A DNA stretch of 64,000 nucleotides from Alteraurantiacibacter buctensis (GTDB lineage Bacteria; Pseudomonadota; Alphaproteobacteria; Sphingomonadales; Sphingomonadaceae): the NCBI RefSeq assembly GCF_009827655.1, contig NZ_WTYV01000002.1:372657-436656 (forward strand), read 5' to 3'. The number at the start of each line of letters is the position of its first letter. The stretch's first letter is position 1. The translations under genes and the position numbers were made by a program. Of the stretch, positions 1-8,474 are shown piece after piece. A model generated the notes under the pieces. That model was not told the DNA's origin. It saw only the letters and a list, made by a program, of their open reading frames with translations, and ran no database searches.

Positions 1-1
1 C

Positions 2-1129
2 CATGACCTGTATCACCGGCAGGAAATCATCCGCTCGGGCCGACTGCCCTTGCGGGTGCTGCGCGACAACGCCGTGTGGCTGCCGCAGATGGTCGGCTTC
101 ACCCCGCCGGGCGGGGTCTATACCCACATCGTGGGCATCGACCTGGTGCGTACCGGTCCCAACGATTTCATGGTGCTGGAGGACAATGCCCGCACCCCCA
201 GCGGCGTCTCCTACATGCTGGAGAACCGCGAAACGATGATGGCCATGTTCCCGGAACTGTTCACCCGGGCCAAGGTGCGGCCGATCAGCGACTATCCGCG
301 CAACCTGGCGGCCAGCCTGGCGGCCTGCGCGCCGGAGTTTTCCGGATCACGCCCCACCATCGCCGTGCTGACACCGGGCATCTACAACTCCGCCTATTTC
401 GAGCATGCCTTCCTGGCCGACCAGATGGGCGCCGAACTGGTGGAAGGCAGCGACCTGAGGGTGGTGGATGGCCGGGTGCAAATGCGCACCACCGACGGGT
501 TCCGCCCGATCGACGTGCTTTATCGCCGGGTGGATGACGAGTATCTCGATCCGCTCACCTTCAACCCGTCTTCCGTGCTGGGCGTGCCGGGCATTTTCGA
601 CGTCTACCGCGCGGGCCGCATCACCATTGCCAATGCGCCGGGCACGGGGGTGGCGGACGACAAGGCGATCTATTCCTTCATGCCCGAGATCGTCCAGTTC
701 TATACCGGCGAGCAGCCGATCCTGCCCAACGTGCAGACCTGGCGCTGCGCCGAGAAGGAGAGCCTGGCCTATGTGCTGGCGAACCTGTCGGAACTGGTGG
801 TCAAGGAAGTCCACGGCTCCGGCGGCTATGGCATGCTGATCGGTCCCACCTCCTCGAAGAAGGAACTGGAGGCTTTCCGCGCCAAGCTGGTGGCCAAGCC
901 GGAAAACTACATCGCCCAGCCCACGCTGGCGCTCAGCACCTGCCCGATCTTCACCGCCAAGGGCCTGGCCCCGCGCCACGTGGACCTGCGCCCGTTCGTG
1001 CTGTGCAGCCCCAATGGGGTGGAGATCACCCCCGGCGGCCTGACGCGGGTGGCGCTGAAGAAGGGCAGCCTGGTGGTCAATTCCAGCCAGGGCGGCGGGA
1101 CCAAGGATAGCTGGGTGCTCGATGATTGA
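2..1129 (+). CDS. Circularly permuted ATP-grasp protein (partial, 5' end missing)
   Basis: The open frame runs in from the left edge and shows about 375 residues. It begins within a segment reading HDLYHRQEIIRSGRLP, typical of the circularly permuted ATP-grasp type 2 family (old DUF404/DUF407). Members are thought to form an amide or peptide bond using ATP; the substrate is not known. The segment VVKEVHGSGGYGMLIGP is a likely nucleotide-binding loop. The stop overlaps the start of the alpha-E gene (ATGATTGA), so the two are translationally coupled. It is the first visible gene of an operon that ends in an Anbu-type protease. The family is clear; the true start lies outside the window. Confidence 0.9.
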   Translation, partial: HDLYHRQEIIRSGRLPLRVLRDNAVWLPQMVGFTPPGGVYTHIVGIDLVRTGPNDFMVLEDNARTPSGVSYMLENRETMMAMFPELFTRAKVRPISDYPRNLAASLAACAPEFSGSRPTIAVLTPGIYNSAYFEHAFLADQMGAELVEGSDLRVVDGRVQMRTTDGFRPIDVLYRRVDDEYLDPLTFNPSSVLGVPGIFDVYRAGRITIANAPGTGVADDKAIYSFMPEIVQFYTGEQPILPNVQTWRCAEKESLAYVLANLSELVVKEVHGSGGYGMLIGPTSSKKELEAFRAKLVAKPENYIAQPTLALSTCPIFTAKGLAPRHVDLRPFVLCSPNGVEITPGGLTRVALKKGSLVVNSSQGGGTKDSWVLDD

Positions 1130-2087
1130 AGCCGAACGCCCTATGCTGGGCCGCGTGGCCCACGGCATCTTCTGGATGTACCGCTATCTGGAGCGGGCGG
1201 AGAACATCGCCCGCCTGCTGGCCGCCGCGCACCGCATGGCGCTGACCCGCGGGACGGACGAGGCGACTCAGGAGTGGCGGTCTGTCCTGACCACGCTGGG
1301 CCAGCTCCAGGCCTATGACAACCAGTACACCGTCTACGGCGGCGCGCAGGTGTGCGACTTCGTGCTGCGCGCGCGCGGCAACCCGCAAAGCGTGCTGTCG
1401 ATGTTCGAGCGTGCGCGGACCAATGCCCGCGCCTGCCGCAGCGCCATCACGCGCGAGGTGTGGGAAGCGATCAACGAAGGCTGGATGAACCTGAAGGAGC
1501 AGCTCAGCCGCCCGATCCGCGAGGGCAACCTGGAGACGGTTCTGGCCTCGATCCGCCGCGAATCGACGCTGGCGCGCGGGGCCACCCACGGATCGATGCT
1601 GCGCAACGAGATCTATGCTTTCGCGCGGCTGGGGACGTTCCTGGAACGGGCCGACAACACCGCCCGCATCCTCGATGTGAAGTATTTCCTGCTGCTGCCC
1701 AGCCTGTCCTACGTCGGCACCGCGCTTGATACCGGTCAGTGGGACAACGTGCTGCGCTCTCTATCTGGCGAGCGGGCCTATTCCTGGCTCAATGCCGGGC
1801 GCATGGATGCGCGGGGAATCGCCCAGTTCCTTATCCTGGACGAGCGCTTCCCGCGCAGCTTGGCATTCTGCCGCCTGGCCCTGCGCGAGAACCTGTCGGC
1901 GCTGGCCCGGTTGCGCGGACACGACGGGCTGCCGCACGCTGCGCTGGACCGGGTCGATGCCCTGATGGAAGGCCGCCGGGTGGAGGAGATCTTCGACAAC
2001 GGGCTGCACGAATTCATCGTCAAGTTCATCGGGCTCAACGCCGGCATTGCCGATGCCATCGCGCGCGAATACCGTTTCATTGCCTGA
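1122..2087 (+). CDS. Alpha-E domain protein (DUF403)
   Basis: The protein has 321 residues and begins MIEAERPMLGRVAHGIFWMYRYLERAENIARLL. The W-M-Y-R-Y-L-E-R-A-E-N motif marks the alpha-E family, an all-helical domain of unknown biochemical role. It is almost always encoded beside circularly permuted ATP-grasp and transglutaminase-like genes. Here it overlaps the ATP-grasp stop by 8 nt and is followed 20 nt later by the transglutaminase gene. The second half, with LGTFLERADNTARILDVKY, repeats the same helical signature. It probably acts with the ATP-grasp and transglutaminase partners; this is inferred from context only. Confidence 0.92.
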   Translation: MIEAERPMLGRVAHGIFWMYRYLERAENIARLLAAAHRMALTRGTDEATQEWRSVLTTLGQLQAYDNQYTVYGGAQVCDFVLRARGNPQSVLSMFERARTNARACRSAITREVWEAINEGWMNLKEQLSRPIREGNLETVLASIRRESTLARGATHGSMLRNEIYAFARLGTFLERADNTARILDVKYFLLLPSLSYVGTALDTGQWDNVLRSLSGERAYSWLNAGRMDARGIAQFLILDERFPRSLAFCRLALRENLSALARLRGHDGLPHAALDRVDALMEGRRVEEIFDNGLHEFIVKFIGLNAGIADAIAREYRFIA

Positions 2088-2107
2088 TTAGACCGGAAAG
2101 CCGATCC

Positions 2108-2923
2108 ATGCGCCTCGCCATCAGCCACACCACGCGTTATCGCTTCGAAGGGGCGGTGCTGCACGGTGTGCAGCGGCTGCGGCTGACGCCAAAGAGCACG
2201 CAGGGCCAGAAGATCATCGACTGGCGCATGGCCTATGACGGCGCGCACGAGGAACTGGCCTACGATGACCAGAACCACAATCACGTGACGCTGGTATCCG
2301 TGGTGCCGGGTGCGGCCGAAGTGGTGATTTCCTGCTCGGGCGTGGTGGAGACCGAGGACAAGGCGGGTGTCATCGGCCATCACGCCGGTCACCTGCCGCT
2401 GTGGTCGTTTCTCAGCCATACCCGCCTGACCCGGCCCGGTCCGCGCGTGCGCCAGGTACTGGCCCAGGTGGACCGACGCAGCGGGGACGTGCTGGCGGCG
2501 ATGCACCAGTTGTCCGCCGCGGTGCGCGGCCAGGTGGATTACATGGTGGGCGCAACCCAGGTCGAAACCACGGCCGAGGAGGCGCTGGCTGCCGGGGCGG
2601 GCGTGTGCCAGGACCATGCCCACGTGTTCATCGCCGCCGCCCGCGCGATGGACGTGCCGGCCCGCTATGTCAGCGGCTACCTGATGATGGATGACCGGGT
2701 GGACCAGGAAGCCACCCATGCCTGGGCCGAAGCCTGGGTTGAGGGGCTGGGCTGGGTCGGCTTCGATGTCGCCAACCAGATTTCACCCGATCCGCGCTAT
2801 GTGCGGGTTGCCACGGGCCGCGATTATCGCGATGCCGCCCCTGTCACCGGCGTCAGCTTCGGCGCGGCCATGGAAGACCTGCACGTGGCGCTGGCGGTGG
2901 AACAGCAATTCGTGGAACAATAG
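2108..2923 (+). CDS. Transglutaminase-like cysteine peptidase of the Anbu operon
   Basis: The protein has 271 residues and starts at ATG 2108, where the conserved N-terminus MRLAISHTTRYRFEG begins. It has the N-terminal beta domain of bacterial transglutaminase-like proteins, followed by the catalytic core. The triad is visible as Cys167 (GAGVCQDHAH), His204 (EATHAWAEAW) and Asp220 (GFDVANQ). The fold usually hydrolyses or forms amide bonds; no substrate is established for this subgroup. It lies between the alpha-E gene and the proteasome-like protease, the usual arrangement of Anbu loci. It lacks a signal peptide and is probably cytoplasmic. Confidence 0.92.
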   Translation: MRLAISHTTRYRFEGAVLHGVQRLRLTPKSTQGQKIIDWRMAYDGAHEELAYDDQNHNHVTLVSVVPGAAEVVISCSGVVETEDKAGVIGHHAGHLPLWSFLSHTRLTRPGPRVRQVLAQVDRRSGDVLAAMHQLSAAVRGQVDYMVGATQVETTAEEALAAGAGVCQDHAHVFIAAARAMDVPARYVSGYLMMDDRVDQEATHAWAEAWVEGLGWVGFDVANQISPDPRYVRVATGRDYRDAAPVTGVSFGAAMEDLHVALAVEQQFVEQ

Positions 2924-2971
2924 CCGCGCCGGCAAGCGAAGCGCGCGGCGAGGGGAGCGGAACGACAAGCG

Positions 2972-3721
2972 ATGACCTATTGCGTAGGCATGATCCTCGA
3001 CAAGGGGCTGGTGTTGATGAGCGACACCCGCACCAACTCGGGCGTCGACAACATCTCGGTGTTCCGCAAGATGTATCGCTGGAGCGTGCCGGGCGAGCGG
3101 GTGATCGCGCTGATGACGGCGGGCAACCTGGCCACCACCCAGGCCGTGGTCAGCAAGCTGCAGGAACGTACCAAGGCTCCCGCCGAGCGGCAGAACTCGC
3201 TGCTGGAACTGCCCACCATGTTCCAGGCCGCGACGGAAATCGGCAAGCTGCTGCGTGAGACGGTGCAGCAGACCCAGGCCGCCAACGGGCAGGAAGCCAG
3301 CGGGCGCTTTACGGCCAGCATGATCCTGGCCGGGCAGATCGCCGGCATGGAGCCGCGCCTGTTCATGATCTACCCGGAGGGCAACTTCATCGAGGCCAGC
3401 TTCGACACCCCGTTCTTCCAGATCGGCGAGACCAAGTACGGCCGCCCGATCCTGATCCGCGGCTATGACCGCGACATGAGCTTCGAGGATGCGGTGAAGC
3501 TGATGATGGTCAGCTTCGATTCCACGCTGAAGGCCAACCTCTCCGTCGGTCTGCCGCTGGATACCCTGGTGCTGGAACGCGATAATTTCGAGCCGGTGCA
3601 CGAGCGGCGGATCGAACATGACGATCCATACTTCGTTTCGATCTCCAACAGCTGGAGTAACGCGCTGCGCAATGCGTTTCATTCGCTGCCGGACTATAGC
3701 TTTTCGTCAACTAGGGATTAA
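2972..3721 (+). CDS. Anbu-type proteasome-like peptidase
   Basis: The protein has 249 residues with an Ntn-hydrolase fold. It begins MTYCVGMILDKGLVLMSDTRTNSGVDN, which places Thr2 at the N-terminus after Met removal, as in proteasome beta subunits, and shows the SDTRTN segment typical of Anbu. A GAGCGG-rich stretch precedes the ATG. Anbu is a proposed ancestral proteasome subunit that forms open helical rings. Its activity and substrates are poorly understood. Gene order ATP-grasp, alpha-E, transglutaminase, Anbu matches known Anbu operons, which suggests a shared peptide or amide-modifying function. There is no ClpX- or HslU-type ATPase nearby. Confidence 0.9.
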   Translation: MTYCVGMILDKGLVLMSDTRTNSGVDNISVFRKMYRWSVPGERVIALMTAGNLATTQAVVSKLQERTKAPAERQNSLLELPTMFQAATEIGKLLRETVQQTQAANGQEASGRFTASMILAGQIAGMEPRLFMIYPEGNFIEASFDTPFFQIGETKYGRPILIRGYDRDMSFEDAVKLMMVSFDSTLKANLSVGLPLDTLVLERDNFEPVHERRIEHDDPYFVSISNSWSNALRNAFHSLPDYSFSSTRD

Positions 3722-3750
3722 CCATTAAGGCGCCCTGAAAAGCTGGGGAT

Positions 3751-3771
3751 AATACCGTGATACTAGGTATT
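3751..3771. promoter_or_regulatory. Inverted repeat upstream of the LuxR-type regulator
   Basis: AATACC (3751-3756) and GGTATT (3766-3771) form a perfect 6-bp inverted repeat with a 9-bp spacer. It lies in the 226-nt gap between the Anbu gene and the LuxR-type regulator. The geometry would suit a dimeric HTH regulator, so autoregulation is possible, but the arms are short and AT-rich and chance is not excluded. Confidence 0.3.
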
Positions 3772-3947
3772 GCTACAGAGTTCCGGGAACATAAGTAATC
3801 TCGCCATGCGTGATATTGCGCAATTCCGATCCAATCTGGATGGAATTTCGCCATGGTTTTACGAGCGCTTTCCCCGTTTGAACCCCTGATTTCGCTTTAT
3901 AATGGCGGCATGTCCGCATGCATCGGGCGCTGTGATGAGGCAGTGTC

Positions 3948-4604
3948 ATGAGCATGGAACAGCGCCTCAAACTTCACATCACCGGTGGCGACAGCCGCCT
4001 TCGCGCAGAACAGTCCCGCCTCGCGTTCGAGATGGGGCACCACGCGGAAGTCTATTCCGACCTGGCGGAACTGATCGATGCTTCACCCCGGGAAGGGGTG
4101 ATCATCGCCTGCCAGAGCGTGCTGGTGGGCGGGGTTGACCGGCTGCTCGACCGGCTGGGGGAAGCGGGCATGTGGCTGCCGGTAATCGCCGCCAGCCAGG
4201 ACCCGGATGTTGACGACGTGGTCCAGGCGATCCGCGCCGGTGCGCTGGACTACCTGCGCCTGCCGCTGACGCGCGAGGAATTCGCCCGCATGGCCGCCCA
4301 CGTGATTGCCGATGGCGGCCGCCACGCCGAAGCCCGCCGCCGCCTGATCGAGGCGCGCCAGCGCATCGGCCTGCTGTCCCGCCGCGAGCGCGAGGTGCTC
4401 GACTGGCTGAGCGAGGGCTGCTCGAACAAGGCCATTGCCCGCGCGCTCGATATCAGCCCGCGCACGGTGGAAATCCACCGCGCCAACATGATGGACAAGC
4501 TGGGGGCGACCCACGCGGCAGACGCGGTGCGCCTGCGGATGGAAGCCGGCATCCTCTGCACCGTGGATACCGTTAACGCGCCTGTGCTCAGGGTAAGCAA
4601 CTAA
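3948..4604 (+). CDS. LuxR/FixJ-type transcriptional regulator with degenerate receiver
   Basis: The protein has 218 residues. Residues 1-120 look like a response-regulator receiver, but the phosphoacceptor strand reads GVIIACQSVL, with no Asp where one is expected. Phosphorylation is therefore unlikely. The C-terminal 60 residues are a clear LuxR helix-turn-helix (LSRREREVLDWLSEGCSNKAIARAL, then SPRTVEIHRANMMDKL), as in FixJ/NarL regulators. GAGG lies 8 nt before ATG 3948. No sensor kinase gene is adjacent. It probably responds to protein contacts or to its own level; targets are unknown. Confidence 0.85.
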   Translation: MSMEQRLKLHITGGDSRLRAEQSRLAFEMGHHAEVYSDLAELIDASPREGVIIACQSVLVGGVDRLLDRLGEAGMWLPVIAASQDPDVDDVVQAIRAGALDYLRLPLTREEFARMAAHVIADGGRHAEARRRLIEARQRIGLLSRREREVLDWLSEGCSNKAIARALDISPRTVEIHRANMMDKLGATHAADAVRLRMEAGILCTVDTVNAPVLRVSN

Positions 4605-4605
4605 G

Positions 4606-4632
4606 GTAAACGGCTGTTCCGCAGCCGTTTAC
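4606..4632. terminator. Bidirectional terminator-like hairpin
   Basis: A perfect 11-bp inverted repeat, GTAAACGGCTG (4606-4616) and CAGCCGTTTAC (4622-4632), closes a 5-nt loop. It starts 2 nt after the LuxR-type gene and lies just beyond the end of the convergent extensin-like gene. The AT-rich base of the stem could serve as U-tract in both directions. Confidence 0.6.
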
Positions 4633-4640
4633 ACCTGGCT

Positions 4641-5348
4641 TCACCGGCAGAACGAATTGCCTTCCAGCACCCCTTCCACATGGAAGTGGTCATGGTGGGC
4701 GGCGTTGTAGGCCGGGCCCAGCACCGTATCGAACCGGCGGCAGGCGCTCTGCTGAACGGTGCGCAGGAACTGCTTTTCCGCCGCCGTGCCATTGTTCCAG
4801 TCCTGCGAGATGACAATCCGGCGGCCGTCCTCCAGCACGAAGCCCGAGATATCGATCGCGCCTGCGGTGGCATGGGCCGACATGCGCTGCGATCCGGCCA
4901 CGGTGCGGCAGGAATAGGAACCGAAGGTCTCGATCCGCGCCAGCGGCGATCCCAGGATCTGGCGCGCCGCGCGGTCCACGCCATAGCGCGCCCAGGCGGC
5001 AAAGGCGGTGCCCACGCCGCACTGCACCGGGCCGATGTTGCTGACGCCGAGGCGCGCATTGTCGCCCGAGAGGGCCGCCAGTTGCACCGTGCCCACCGTG
5101 CTGCACCCGTTGCCGAAGTAGGCATCGTTAACCGGGGTGAATTGCGCGCCGGCCTGGTCGAGCTGGGTCAGGCATTGCGCGGCTTCCGGTCGCACGGCCA
5201 GCGGCCGCTGGGTCAGCGCCGGACCACGCGGGGCAGGGGCCGAAGCCACCTGCGCCGAGCCCGAGTCGCGCCGCGCGGTGGTTTCCGGCACCACGGTACA
5301 GGCGGAAAGCAGGCCGGTTGCAGCGAGCAGGAGGGCGAGGTTCTTCAT
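4641..5348 (-). CDS. Extensin-like family lipoprotein
   Basis: The protein has 235 residues. The first 17 form a lipoprotein signal with lipobox LSAC (MKNLALLLAATGLLSAC), so it is probably anchored in the outer or inner membrane facing the periplasm. The C-terminal part matches the bacterial extensin-like domain: CSTVGTVQLAAL, SAHATAGAIDISGF and the terminal HHDHFHVEG. The conserved His and Asp residues recall metal-dependent D-Ala-D-Ala peptidases of the VanY/MepA type. A cell-wall hydrolytic role is therefore plausible but unproven. It is a single gene, convergent with the LuxR-type regulator. Confidence 0.85.
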   Translation of the reverse strand: MKNLALLLAATGLLSACTVVPETTARRDSGSAQVASAPAPRGPALTQRPLAVRPEAAQCLTQLDQAGAQFTPVNDAYFGNGCSTVGTVQLAALSGDNARLGVSNIGPVQCGVGTAFAAWARYGVDRAARQILGSPLARIETFGSYSCRTVAGSQRMSAHATAGAIDISGFVLEDGRRIVISQDWNNGTAAEKQFLRTVQQSACRRFDTVLGPAYNAAHHDHFHVEGVLEGNSFCR

Positions 5349-5481
5349 GCCTGAAAGACTAAGTATTCAAGGTTAAACTTCGTCGAAGCGAAATGGTTAA
5401 CAGTGCGGCAACAATTTGCCGCAGCGGCAGAATTCTGCCGTGCCTGGTCCCCCGTTATGCTGCGGCCCACCTTAATCGCGC

Positions 5482-5509
5482 TTGACTAAGCCGTGGCTGC
5501 CACTAGAGC
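5482..5509 (+). promoter_or_regulatory. Candidate sigma70 promoter of serC-serA
   Basis: TTGACT (5482-5487) and TAGAGC (5504-5509) are separated by 16 nt. The -35 is good and the -10 weak. Transcription would begin near 5515, just before the leader hairpins of serC. Confidence 0.35.
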
Positions 5510-5514
5510 CGCCG

Positions 5515-5562
5515 CCGGGCCACGCGGTCCCAACGCCGCGCGTGCTCTCTGAAAGGAGAGAA
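5515..5562 (+). promoter_or_regulatory. Candidate serC leader RNA (two hairpins, sequestered SD)
   Basis: Directly before serC are two hairpins. The first pairs CACGCGG (5521-5527) with CCGCGCGTG (5536-5544), with a 2-nt bulge. The second pairs CTCTC (5545-5549) with GAGAG (5556-5560), which buries the GGAGAG ribosome-binding site of serC. The position, the alphaproteobacterial host and the SD-containing 3' hairpin fit the published serC RNA motif found before serC-serA operons. The ligand or signal is not known. The assignment is from recall of the motif and not from a covariance search. Confidence 0.55.
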
Positions 5563-5569
5563 TACAGTT

Positions 5570-6730
5570 ATGACTACCGAACCCACGCTCCGTCCGGAGC
5601 GCCCCTTCTTTTCCTCCGGCCCCACCGCCAAGTTTCCTGGCTGGTCGCTGGACAAGATCGACACCCGCAGCCTCGGCCGTTCGCACCGCGCGTCCTATCC
5701 CAAGGGTCGCCTGAAGTATGCGATCGACCTCAGCAAGGAATTGCTGGGTGTGCCGGATGACTATCTGGTGGGCATCATGCCGGGTTCGGATACCGGCGCG
5801 CTGGAATGCGCCATGTGGACCATGCTGGGCGCGCGCGGCGCGACCGTGGCCGCCTGGGAAAGCTTCGGCAACGTGTGGATCCAGGATGCGGCCAAGCAGC
5901 TGAAGCTGCCGAACCTGCAGATCCTCGATGCCGACTACGGCCAGATTCCCGACCTGTCGCAGGTGCCGCAGGACAACGACGTTGTCTTCACTTGGAACGG
6001 CACCACGTCCGGCGCCAAGATCCCCAACACCGACTGGCTGGCCCCCGGCCGCGCCGGCCTGGCGATCAACGATGCCACCAGCGCCGTTTTCGCGATGGAG
6101 ATGGACTGGGCCAAGCTGGATGCCACCACCTACTCGTGGCAGAAGGTGATGGGCAGCGAGGCGCAGCATGGCATGCTGATCCTCAGCCCCAAGGCGATCG
6201 AGCGGATCGAAAGCTACGACCCCGAGTGGCCGCTGCCCAAGCTGTTCCGCATCAAGAAGAAGGGCAAGCTGGACCGCGCCATCTTCGAAGGCAGCACCAT
6301 CAACACCCCGTCGATGCTGGCGACCGAGGACTACATCGCCGCGCTGGAATGGGCCCAGGCCCTCGGCGGCCGCCAGGCGCTGTTCGCCCGTTCCAACGCC
6401 AATGCCCAGGCCGTGTTCGATTTCATCGAGGAGAAGGACTACCTGCGCAACATGGTGGCGGACCCCGCGATGCGGACCAACACCGGCGTGTGCATGGTGT
6501 TCCAGGGTGACTGGTACGAGAGCCTCTCGGCCGAAGACCAGGCCAATGTGCCCAAGAAGATCGCCTCGACGCTCGAGAAGATGGGCATCGGCTATGACTT
6601 CAACGGCTACCGCGATGCCCCGCCGAGCCTGCGCATCTGGTGCGGCGCGACCGTGGAAGCCGAGGACGTGAAGCGCCTGCTGCCGTGGATCGACTGGGCC
6701 TATCACCAGCTGAAGGACGGCAAGCTCTAA
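5570..6730 (+). CDS. serC: Phosphoserine aminotransferase
   Basis: The protein has 386 residues and catalyses transamination of 3-phosphohydroxypyruvate with glutamate, the second step of serine synthesis. The PLP lysine is Lys192 in SWQKVMGSEAQHG. The N-terminus RPFFSSGPTAKFPGWS and the HR-S-Y-P-K segment match the alphaproteobacterial/archaeal SerC type, which is distinct from the E. coli type. ATG 5570 follows GGAGAG by 9 nt; that SD lies in a hairpin. serA follows on the same strand, so both steps of the pathway are together. Cytoplasmic. Confidence 0.96.
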   Translation: MTTEPTLRPERPFFSSGPTAKFPGWSLDKIDTRSLGRSHRASYPKGRLKYAIDLSKELLGVPDDYLVGIMPGSDTGALECAMWTMLGARGATVAAWESFGNVWIQDAAKQLKLPNLQILDADYGQIPDLSQVPQDNDVVFTWNGTTSGAKIPNTDWLAPGRAGLAINDATSAVFAMEMDWAKLDATTYSWQKVMGSEAQHGMLILSPKAIERIESYDPEWPLPKLFRIKKKGKLDRAIFEGSTINTPSMLATEDYIAALEWAQALGGRQALFARSNANAQAVFDFIEEKDYLRNMVADPAMRTNTGVCMVFQGDWYESLSAEDQANVPKKIASTLEKMGIGYDFNGYRDAPPSLRIWCGATVEAEDVKRLLPWIDWAYHQLKDGKL

Positions 6731-6749
6731 GCTTCGCCCGCAATTGTCA

Positions 6750-6767
6750 CCCCCGCTGCGGCGGGGG
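6750..6767 (+). terminator. GC-rich hairpin between serC and serA
   Basis: CCCCCGC (6750-6756) pairs with GCGGGGG (6761-6767) around a TGCG loop. A short T-tract (TTTTT) starts about 13 nt later, so it is not a classical terminator. It may partly attenuate read-through into serA or stabilise serC mRNA. Confidence 0.35.
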
Positions 6768-6848
6768 CGACGCTCTCCATTTTTCTTAATTCTTGCCGGT
6801 CGACGCCCGAAAACCGTTTCGCGCACCGGCAATCTAACGGAGGTCACC

Positions 6849-8435
6849 ATGACCAAGCCCAAGGTTCTTATTTCCGACAAGATGGATCCCAATGCCGCCC
6901 GCATCTTCCAGGAGCGCGGCTGCGACGTGGACGTGAAGCCCGGCATGACCAAGGACGAGCTGATCGCCTGCATCGGCCAGTACGATGGCCTGGCGATCCG
7001 TTCCGCCACCAAGGCCACTGCCGAGGTGCTGGACGCCGCCACCAACCTTAAGGTGATAGGCCGCGCCGGCATCGGCGTGGACAACGTCGACATTCCCCAC
7101 GCATCGTCCAAGGGCATCGTGGTGATGAACACGCCGTTCGGCAACTCGATCACCACGGCCGAACACGCCATTGCCATGATCATGGCGCTGGCCCGCCAGA
7201 TCCCCGCCGCCGACCGCCGCACCCAGGCGGGCGAATGGCCCAAGAACGATTTCATGGGCGTGGAAGTGACCAACAAGACGCTGGGCCTGATCGGTGCCGG
7301 CAACATCGGCTCGATCGTCGCCAGCCGGGCCATTGGCCTGCGCATGAAGGTGATCGCCTATGACCCGTTCCTGACGCACGAACGCGCCGTGGAAATGGGC
7401 GTGGACAAGGTGGACCTGGGCGCGCTGATCGAGCGGGCCGATTTCATCACCCTGCATACCCCGCTGACCGACGAGACGCGCAACATCCTCAGCCGCGAAC
7501 GGCTGGCCCAGTGCAAGAAGGGCGTGCGCATCGTCAACTGTGCGCGTGGTGGCCTGATTGACGAGGTGGCGCTGAAGGAAGCGCTCGATTCCGGCCAGGT
7601 GGCAGGTGCCGCGCTGGACGTGTTCGAGCAGGAGCCGCCGGCCAAGGATCACCCGCTGTTCGGCACCCCCAACTTCATCTGCACCCCGCACCTTGGTGCA
7701 TCGACCACCGAAGCCCAGGTCAACGTGGCCCTGCAGGTGGCCGAGCAGATGGCCGATTTCCTGGTCAACGGCGGCGTCACCAACGCGCTCAACATGCCCT
7801 CGCTCTCGGCCGAGGAAGCGCCCAAGCTGCGTCCCTACATGGCGCTGGCCGAACGGCTGGGCAGCCTGGTGGGCCAGCTGGCCCATGGCGACCTGCCCAA
7901 GATCAGCATCGAGACCGAAGGCGCAGCCGCCCAGCTCAACAACAAGCCCATCGTGGGCGCGGTGCTGGCGGGCCTGATGAAGCGCTATTCGGCCACGGTG
8001 AACATGGTCAACGCCCCGTTCCTGGCCAAGGAACGCGGCATGGAAGTGCGCGAGATCCGCAACGAGCGGGAAGGCGTGTATCACACGCTGGTGCGCGTGA
8101 CCGTGGAAACCAGCCAGGGCAGCCGCTCCGTCGCCGGCACGCTGTTCGCCAACGGTGCGCCGCGCCTGGTGGAAATGTTCGGCATCTCGATCGAGGCCGA
8201 CCTCGAAGGGCAGATGCTGTACATCTCCAACCTCGACATGCCCGGCTTCATCGGCTCGGTGGGCGCGATCCTGGGCGAGGCGAACATCAACATCGGCACC
8301 TTCCACCTGGGTCGCCGCGAAGCCGGTGGCGAGGCGATCCTGCTGCTGAGCGTTGACAGCAAGGTGCCGCAGGACCTGATCGACAAGATCTGCCAGGTCC
8401 GCAACGTCAAGCGGGTGCAGCCGCTCAGCTTCTGA
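6849..8435 (+). CDS. serA: D-3-phosphoglycerate dehydrogenase (long form, ACT domain)
   Basis: The protein has 528 residues and oxidises 3-phosphoglycerate to 3-phosphohydroxypyruvate with NAD, committing carbon to serine. It begins MTKPKVLISDKMDPNAARIF after an AGGAGGT-like site (ACGGAGGTCACC), which favours ATG 6849 over earlier ATGs. The NAD-binding motif is GLIGAGNIGSIVASRA; the catalytic His lies in CTPHLGAST and the substrate Arg in NCARGGLIDE. An intervening domain and a C-terminal ACT domain (ISNLDMPGFIGSVGAIL) make this the long type, with probable serine feedback. It is probably cotranscribed with serC. Confidence 0.96.
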   Translation: MTKPKVLISDKMDPNAARIFQERGCDVDVKPGMTKDELIACIGQYDGLAIRSATKATAEVLDAATNLKVIGRAGIGVDNVDIPHASSKGIVVMNTPFGNSITTAEHAIAMIMALARQIPAADRRTQAGEWPKNDFMGVEVTNKTLGLIGAGNIGSIVASRAIGLRMKVIAYDPFLTHERAVEMGVDKVDLGALIERADFITLHTPLTDETRNILSRERLAQCKKGVRIVNCARGGLIDEVALKEALDSGQVAGAALDVFEQEPPAKDHPLFGTPNFICTPHLGASTTEAQVNVALQVAEQMADFLVNGGVTNALNMPSLSAEEAPKLRPYMALAERLGSLVGQLAHGDLPKISIETEGAAAQLNNKPIVGAVLAGLMKRYSATVNMVNAPFLAKERGMEVREIRNEREGVYHTLVRVTVETSQGSRSVAGTLFANGAPRLVEMFGISIEADLEGQMLYISNLDMPGFIGSVGAILGEANINIGTFHLGRREAGGEAILLLSVDSKVPQDLIDKICQVRNVKRVQPLSF

Positions 8436-8474
8436 GCCCTTCCACCCCGCATTGTGACCCGCTAGGGGGCAGGG

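Noticed and set aside
5486-7345. Long minus-strand frame across serC and serA
   Set aside because: It is the antisense shadow of two well-conserved genes, common in GC-rich DNA, with no family similarity or ribosome site.
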